From NCBI GenBank assembly GCA_002308795.1, contig DBVV01000114.1, positions 1 through 10,021 on the forward strand: a stretch of DNA of 10,021 nt. Reading direction: 5' to 3'. The notes beneath the pieces are model-generated. The model ran no database searches, was not told the DNA's origin, and saw nothing but the letters and a program-made list of their open reading frames with translations. Positions 5,631 to 10,021 of the stretch are shown here, piece by piece. This DNA comes from Mageeibacillus sp. UBA1255. Lineage in GTDB: Bacteria > Bacillota > Clostridia > UBA1212 > UBA1255. Made by a program: the position numbers and the translations under genes. The number at the start of each line of letters is the position of its first letter. Position 1 is the stretch's first letter.

Positions 5631-6602
5631 ATGAAAAAGAAATACGTAAAATCGCTCAACGAAATATGGCACGAAAGAAAGCGCACCGTGGGATCGATGC
5701 TCTTGCTTTTTGCTGTCGTAATGGTAGCGATAATGGGCGTAAGAGCGGTCCTGAATTACGTTGACTTCGAAAACCTGAAAAAAATATTCACGCCCGCCCA
5801 GGAAGAACACGGCTACTCCACACTTTATAACGCGTCCCGGTACTTTTTCCGGATCTACTACCCTGAAGAAAAATGGAAAGTAGAAGGAGACACACACGGA
5901 TTCCTGATGGACGAAGAAAGCGGCCTCGTCGCGGAAATGTATCCGCTCATTTTTGCAGACCCGGTAACGCCGGGACCGGACGCCGATCCGAAAGCGACCG
6001 CGGTAGTATCTTTTGATAAGATCAGAGACCCCTCACTGAACGTCAGATTCTATTACAAAGAATACACTGAAGAAATGCTTAAAGAAGCCTCTTTAAACGA
6101 AGAAACTGATGCTCCGGGAGCTTCGCCCGCTCAGGAGGAAAACGATATTTCCAACGGCGCCTCATCATCCGGATCAGGTAAGACGGCGGATAATAATAAT
6201 GAAGAACAGTCGTCCGCCGAGCCTGCAACTCCCGCTCCCGCAACTGCCGTACCGGTTAATACGGATATACAGCTCCTGGATATCGCCGCAGAAAAAGTAT
6301 TAGATGAAAGCAAGACTGCGCTAGGTGCGCTTTATGATTTCAGCGAAATGAAAACGCTCAAGACGAGCCGCTTCGGTTATACTCTTCGCTGGTTCACGTA
6401 CACGTTAAAAAATCCGGCCGAGGGCAACCCGTGGCGCAAAACTGATGTTTATATTATCGCCAGGAGTTCGAACTACATAGTAATAACCTACGAGGGTATC
6501 GACGCTAAAACATTCAGGACCACTCCGGAGAGCTATACAAAATACAGAGACGAATTTCTAAGCATACTAAATGAATTCCAGTTGTCCGTATTCAGCGATT
6601 GA
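5631..6602 (+). CDS. Single-pass membrane protein of unknown function with a disordered linker
   Basis: I do not recognise this family. Starting at ATG 5631 it has 323 residues: a basic cytoplasmic tail (MKKKYVKSLNEIWHERKR), one membrane segment at about 20-41, then an extracytoplasmic part. That part has an N-terminal piece at about 60-150 (RYFFRIYYPEEKWKV), a low-complexity acidic then Ala/Pro/Ser-rich linker at about 155-212, and a C-terminal piece at 213-323 rich in beta-like strands (TDVYIIARSSNYIVITYEG). The pattern of strands around a short aromatic motif recalls PsbP/Mog1-type folds, but this is a guess. I rejected ATG 5601 because it overlaps the -10 box. GGAGG at 5612-5616 lies 14 nt before ATG 5631, which is long, while AAGGA abuts it. 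The gene ends 114 bp before the chosen start of the next. Confidence 0.8.
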   Translation: MKKKYVKSLNEIWHERKRTVGSMLLLFAVVMVAIMGVRAVLNYVDFENLKKIFTPAQEEHGYSTLYNASRYFFRIYYPEEKWKVEGDTHGFLMDEESGLVAEMYPLIFADPVTPGPDADPKATAVVSFDKIRDPSLNVRFYYKEYTEEMLKEASLNEETDAPGASPAQEENDISNGASSSGSGKTADNNNEEQSSAEPATPAPATAVPVNTDIQLLDIAAEKVLDESKTALGALYDFSEMKTLKTSRFGYTLRWFTYTLKNPAEGNPWRKTDVYIIARSSNYIVITYEGIDAKTFRTTPESYTKYRDEFLSILNEFQLSVFSD

Positions 6603-6716
6603 CAGCCGGAGAACAGGGCGGGATAACGATTGAACAACTGCGCTTCAAAATTTAGAAGCGGATCAAACGGACCGGACGGCAGCGTGATCATCAGCGGGGC
6701 GGGAAACAGCCGGACC

Positions 6717-7769
6717 GTGAAACTTAACGCGCGCTTTCGCGTAAGAATAATTACGGCAGCAGCGGCTGTAATATTGTCAGCGATCGTATCATTGACCGCA
6801 TGCTCTAAAAAAGACGGTGAAAAAAACACCGGTGACGGTCACTATGCCTCTTTAAAGTATTCGGACGGAGCAGAAGTGCCTCAGTGCGACGAAAACAGTC
6901 CCGCATACGAACTCCTCAGGCACGTCCTGACATCCGAAGTGATATATTACGGCAAAAACGCTGATAATGAAGACGAAGTCCTTGGCAGTATCGAATCGTT
7001 AAAAAACAAACTCGCATTATCCGTAAACGCCGGATATGATATGACGGAAGAAGAGAGGGAAGCGTTCAGAAGCGAAACGACGCGGGGACTTTATTATACC
7101 TATCAGACCGACCAGGAGAAACGCGCAGAATACGACACGGCATACGATACGTACAGCGACGAAAATTTTGCGCTTCTGACGTACGGAATAACGTTGAATG
7201 ATTATCTGCTGATACGGTACGAAGAATCGGTCGCAGGAAAATACACTTTAGAACTAAGAGAAAAGATCGCCTCGAAACTCACGCCGGATCAGATCTATAA
7301 ATATTACACGGAACACGAAAACGAATTTGAATTTGCAGAAACAGATGTTATAATGACATCCAGGTCGAGCACAGACGTTGAAGGCGACCTGAATATAGCG
7401 AATGAACTCGCACAAAACGTATTCGGAGAAGAAGGACCGGATCAGGCGGCCGAACAGATACGGGCAATGTTTCCGCAGCTGCTCGACTGGAACGTTGACA
7501 ACGGCTCCGTGATCCTGATGAGCGGCATCACTTATACCGGCCTCTGCGGCGAGATCCAGAGACGGTTCACATCCGGCGAAAAAGATAAGGATGCAGCGTA
7601 CGCCCTTGAATTCGAGGGCAATATATACGTTATAATTACGCGACGGGGCGGCGTGCATACGCTGTCGGAACTTGAAAGTTCAGGCATGGCGGAAATGATA
7701 AAGGAACTGATCGCCGGCGAGGAAGCGGACAATGACAGCTCTTCGTACGGCGTCACGGTCGTGCGATAA
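6717..7769 (+). CDS. Lipoprotein resembling a degenerate PrsA/SurA-type foldase
   Basis: With GTG 6717 as start the protein has 350 residues and a textbook lipoprotein signal: basic MKLNARFRVR, a hydrophobic core at 11-25, and lipobox LTAC with Cys29 followed by SKK. The mature part is acidic and helical up to about 165. LTPDQIYKYYTEHENEFEF (168-186) resembles the helix before the rotamase domain of SurA/PrsA proteins. The rest (VIMTSRS, then a helix, then YALEFEGNIYVIITRRGG) has the outline of a parvulin domain but lacks its clear signature residues. It may therefore be a chaperone-like foldase without isomerase activity; this is inference. The frame is open back to a TTG at 6630, which would put 29 extra residues before the signal peptide. 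Neither start has a strong ribosome binding site. Confidence 0.78.
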   Translation: MKLNARFRVRIITAAAAVILSAIVSLTACSKKDGEKNTGDGHYASLKYSDGAEVPQCDENSPAYELLRHVLTSEVIYYGKNADNEDEVLGSIESLKNKLALSVNAGYDMTEEEREAFRSETTRGLYYTYQTDQEKRAEYDTAYDTYSDENFALLTYGITLNDYLLIRYEESVAGKYTLELREKIASKLTPDQIYKYYTEHENEFEFAETDVIMTSRSSTDVEGDLNIANELAQNVFGEEGPDQAAEQIRAMFPQLLDWNVDNGSVILMSGITYTGLCGEIQRRFTSGEKDKDAAYALEFEGNIYVIITRRGGVHTLSELESSGMAEMIKELIAGEEADNDSSSYGVTVVR

Positions 7770-7793
7770 CCGGAATAACGAAAGGAACGGACA

Positions 7794-9626
7794 ATGGCAG
7801 GAAGGATCCCTCAATCCCAGATAGAAGAGGTAATCGCGAAAAACGATATAGTATCGGTCGTAAGCGAATACGTCCGCCTCAAACACAGCGGGGCGAACTA
7901 TATGGGACTATGCCCTTTCCACAACGAAAAGACCCCTTCATTCTCCGTCAATGAAAACAGGCAGATCTTCAAATGCTTCGGCTGCGGAAAAGGCGGCGGA
8001 GTGATCCAGTTCATCATGCTGGCAGAAAACCTGGACTATATCGGAAGCGTCGAATTCCTTGCCCGCAGAGCCGACATCCAGCTTACGTACGAGGGCGGAA
8101 GAAGCGAAGAAAAAGATGCGCTCAAGCTCAAAAACGACATTCTTTCGCTGAACGAAAGAGCACAGAAATTCTTCCTTGACGGCCTCGAGCGGTCGGAAGA
8201 AGCAAAAAAATATATTGCCCGCCGCGGATTGACGAAAGAGACCGTCGAAAAATTCGGACTCGGATTTGCCCCCGACGACTGGGAACAGCTCACGAAAACG
8301 TGTACGTACGGACCCCTGGGCGTGCCGCCTGAGCTTATGGTAAACGCCGGACTTTCGCTTAAACGCAGTAACGGCACGTGCTACGACAGATTCAGAAACA
8401 GAGTGATGTTCCCGATCTTCGACGAAGCCGGAAGGATAATCGCATTCGGCGGAAGAGTTATGGATGACTCGAAACCGAAATATATGAACTCGCCCGAAAC
8501 TGCGGCGTATAACAAAGGAAGTCATCTGTACGCTCTTAACTTCGCCAGAAAATCAGGCTCGAAACGTGTCGTTATGGTCGAAGGATATATGGACGCCATC
8601 GCGCTTCATCAGAAAGGGATAACGTGGGCTGTCGCGTCGCTGGGCACGGCGCTGACGACCGGTCAGGCGAGGCTCCTCAAAAGATTTTTTGATGAAGTGA
8701 TCATCGGGTACGATAGCGATACGGCAGGGCAGGCGGCGACGATCCGCGGCCTCGAGATACTTGCCGCACAGGGGCTGAGAGTAAGGATATTAAACCTTGC
8801 GACCGTTGACGGTACCGTTAAAGATCCCGATGAGTTTTTGCGCAAACATACCGCCGAAGAATTTATGACGGTCGTTGAAAAATCAGAGAGCCTCGTCAGT
8901 TTCAAGATCGGTATAGCCGCGAAAAAATATCCGCCCGGTAATCCGGCTGATCTGCCCGATTTCCTTCGCCAGACGGTCAAAATCATTTCGTCCGAGCAGT
9001 CCGCCGCGGTGAGAGCAATATACATTTCACAGGTAGCCGGATCGTACGGTATCGACGAGAACGCACTGAAGCAGGACGTAGAGACCGCAGTTTCGAGCGG
9101 AAGCACCGATCTTAGCGAGGAACGCATTCAGGGCGCGTACAGGAGGATCCAGACAGTCCGGAATCCCGAAACGACCGGGGAGGAGCAGGCGGTAAAAGAA
9201 TTGACACCGGACGGAAAACGGCTCGACAAACTCGAAAAACGTATGCTGATCTATCTGGCGGACAATCCTTTGAAGATCCCCGTATATATTGACCGCTGCC
9301 GTGAGGATTTTTGTTTCGAGGACAATAAAAATCTTGCCAATACCATTCATTCGTGGTATATTAACGGGTACGCCGTAAACAGGGAGAAGCTTCTGGCTGG
9401 CTGCTCTGCGGAGCTTTCGTCGCTGCTCACAGACGAATTTGATCAGGTGGGCGGAAGGACAACGGCGGATGAAATCTTGAAGAATCTGAAGAAATACCGG
9501 TTTAAATATGAGTACGGCATGCTGAGCGATGCTCTTAAGCATGCAAAAAGTGCGGAGGAAAAGAGCAGTATTATTCGAAGGCTGGACGAGCTGATCAAAC
9601 GCTCCCGCTTCGATCAGGCACCGTAA
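7794..9626 (+). CDS. dnaG: DNA primase
   Basis: DnaG makes the RNA primers for replication, recruited to the fork by the replicative helicase. The 610 residues are close to the length of the Bacillus enzyme. The N-terminal zinc-binding domain has C40-x2-H43 and C61-x2-C64 (CPFHNEKTPSFSV, KCFGCGKGG). The RNA polymerase domain includes RFRNRVMFPIFDEAGRIIAFGGRV (200-222). The TOPRIM active site has E263 in VEGYMD, D307 and D309 in GYDSDTAG, and KDPDEF at 343-348. The C-terminal region from about 460 corresponds to the helicase-binding domain and is, as usual, poorly conserved. The start ATG follows AAGGA by 7 nt. It lies 24 bp after the lipoprotein gene and 74 bp before the presumed rpoD, the typical order of the macromolecular synthesis operon. 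Confidence 0.98.
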   Translation: MAGRIPQSQIEEVIAKNDIVSVVSEYVRLKHSGANYMGLCPFHNEKTPSFSVNENRQIFKCFGCGKGGGVIQFIMLAENLDYIGSVEFLARRADIQLTYEGGRSEEKDALKLKNDILSLNERAQKFFLDGLERSEEAKKYIARRGLTKETVEKFGLGFAPDDWEQLTKTCTYGPLGVPPELMVNAGLSLKRSNGTCYDRFRNRVMFPIFDEAGRIIAFGGRVMDDSKPKYMNSPETAAYNKGSHLYALNFARKSGSKRVVMVEGYMDAIALHQKGITWAVASLGTALTTGQARLLKRFFDEVIIGYDSDTAGQAATIRGLEILAAQGLRVRILNLATVDGTVKDPDEFLRKHTAEEFMTVVEKSESLVSFKIGIAAKKYPPGNPADLPDFLRQTVKIISSEQSAAVRAIYISQVAGSYGIDENALKQDVETAVSSGSTDLSEERIQGAYRRIQTVRNPETTGEEQAVKELTPDGKRLDKLEKRMLIYLADNPLKIPVYIDRCREDFCFEDNKNLANTIHSWYINGYAVNREKLLAGCSAELSSLLTDEFDQVGGRTTADEILKNLKKYRFKYEYGMLSDALKHAKSAEEKSSIIRRLDELIKRSRFDQAP

Positions 9627-9631
9627 CGAAA

Positions 9632-9676
9632 CGGATCTGCCAGGGTATACCGATCCGGAACCGCGTGGTCCGGATC
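9632..9676 (+). promoter_or_regulatory. Mutually exclusive stem-loops between dnaG and the downstream gene
   Basis: GATCCGGAACC at 9652-9662 pairs with GGTCCGGATC at 9667-9676, a 10-bp stem with one bulged A and a GCGT loop. The same left arm (GATCCG, 9652-9657) can instead pair with CGGATC at 9632-9637. CGGATCT is present twice, at 9632-9638 and 9671-9677, so only one structure can form at a time. No U run follows, so it is not a classic terminator. The dnaG-rpoD junction of E. coli carries an RNA processing site, and a similar role in setting different protein levels is plausible. Confidence 0.5.
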
Positions 9677-9700
9677 TAGTGGAAAGGACTGAATACACTG

Positions 9701-10021
9701 ATGGCTGCGAAAAAGAAAAGTGTCGTTTCCAATGATGAATTGACTAAAGAGGAGAATAAGGTGAGTAAGACTGCCGTGGCTGATGATCGGGAGTCCGGCG
9801 CAGCCGTACAGAAGAAGACTGCGAAACCGGCGAAGACCGAGAAGACGGCTTCGAAGACCGCTTCGAAAACAGAACCTAAGACTGTCTCTAAAGCAGAGCC
9901 CAAGACTGCTTCAAAGACAGAGCCTAAGACTGCGGGAAAAATTGAATCGAAGGCTGCTAATACTTCTAAGACCGCTTCCAAGACGGCGGTAAAGACTGCC
10001 CCTAAGGCAGAAGCGAAGGAA
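9701..10021 (+). CDS. rpoD: Probable RNA polymerase primary sigma factor, partial, with Lys-rich tetrapeptide-repeat N-terminus
   Basis: Only 107 residues are visible and they contain no sigma domain, so the identity rests on position right after dnaG and on the known presence of Lys/Ala-rich N-terminal extensions in many Gram-positive RpoD proteins. It begins MAAKKKSVVSNDELTKEENK. From K48 it becomes a chain of four-residue units of the type K-T-A-S or K-T-E-P (KTAS, KTAS, KTEP, KTVS, KAEP, KTAS, KTEP, KTAG, KIES), broken at 84-89 and resuming to the window end. The segment is strongly basic and should be disordered, like histone H1 tails. ATG 9701 has AAAGGA 12 nt upstream. An in-frame GTG at 9761 has GGAG 6 nt upstream and is a credible alternative start that would remove 20 residues. 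Confidence 0.75.
   Translation, partial: MAAKKKSVVSNDELTKEENKVSKTAVADDRESGAAVQKKTAKPAKTEKTASKTASKTEPKTVSKAEPKTASKTEPKTAGKIESKAANTSKTASKTAVKTAPKAEAKE
9842..10018 (+). repeat. Degenerate 12-bp coding repeat (KTAS/KTEP units)
   Basis: The tetrapeptide repeat is visible in the DNA as a degenerate 12-bp period, for example AAGACTGCTTCAAAGACAGA and AAGACCGCTTCGAAAACAGA. Codons vary between units (AAG/AAA, ACT/ACC/ACG/ACA), so the repeat is old or under protein-level selection rather than newly expanded. Confidence 0.7.

Noticed and set aside
7938..8525. Minus-strand open frame of 195 codons inside dnaG
   Set aside because: It lies wholly opposite the DnaG zinc and polymerase domains, shows no recognisable family, and is explained as a shadow of the dnaG codon pattern.
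9676..9981. Minus-strand frame rich in Val-Leu-Glu-Ser repeats opposite the presumed rpoD
   Set aside because: Its repeats (VLGSVFEAVLGS-like) are the reverse reading of the KTAS/KTEP coding repeat, with no independent support as a gene.

Overview
The window looks like chromosomal DNA of a Gram-positive anaerobe of the Clostridia/Eubacteriales type, probably a gut or rumen lineage. The reasons are AGGAGG-type ribosome binding sites, sigma-A-like promoters, a lipoprotein-type solute-binding protein and foldase, a Firmicutes-like DnaG, and a lysine-rich N-terminal extension on the gene after dnaG. This is inferred from style and gene order; no rRNA or other strict marker is present.

Left half (about 1-3800, minus strand). 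One apparent transcription unit reads right to left: argG (argininosuccinate synthase), a solute-binding lipoprotein, a polar amino acid ABC permease, its GlnQ-type ATPase, and the first 27 or so codons of a further gene that leaves the window at position 1. Gaps are small, the permease and ATPase genes overlap, and the ATPase stop codon lies in the ribosome binding site of the next gene. A strong promoter sits upstream of argG, with an ArgR-like palindrome just behind it. A 10-bp perfect hairpin between the binding protein and the permease may set their relative expression. The layout suggests coordinated arginine synthesis and amino acid uptake.

Middle (3678-4051). A divergent intergenic region of about 370 bp holds the argG promoter and structured leader, AT-rich DNA with ARG-box-like half-sites, two copies of a 20-bp GGGACAG-based palindromic repeat, and a separate promoter for the rightward gene.

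Right half (4052-10021, plus strand). First is a membrane-anchored purple-acid-phosphatase-like metallophosphoesterase in which the near-universal GNH motif reads GNK. It is followed by an 11-bp tandem repeat, a GC-rich hairpin and an extended -10 promoter. Then come a single-pass membrane protein of unknown function, a lipoprotein resembling a degenerate PrsA/SurA foldase, dnaG (primase), and the start of what is by position rpoD. The last gene opens with a KTAS/KTEP tetrapeptide repeat region and is cut by the window end. Mutually exclusive stem-loops lie between dnaG and this gene.

Most of the content is conserved housekeeping. The less ordinary points are the GNK phosphoesterase, the GGGACAG repeat, the candidate ArgR site on an argG-transporter operon, the dnaG-rpoD intercistronic structures and the two unrecognised envelope proteins upstream of dnaG. 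I saw no convincing new defence or mobile system.
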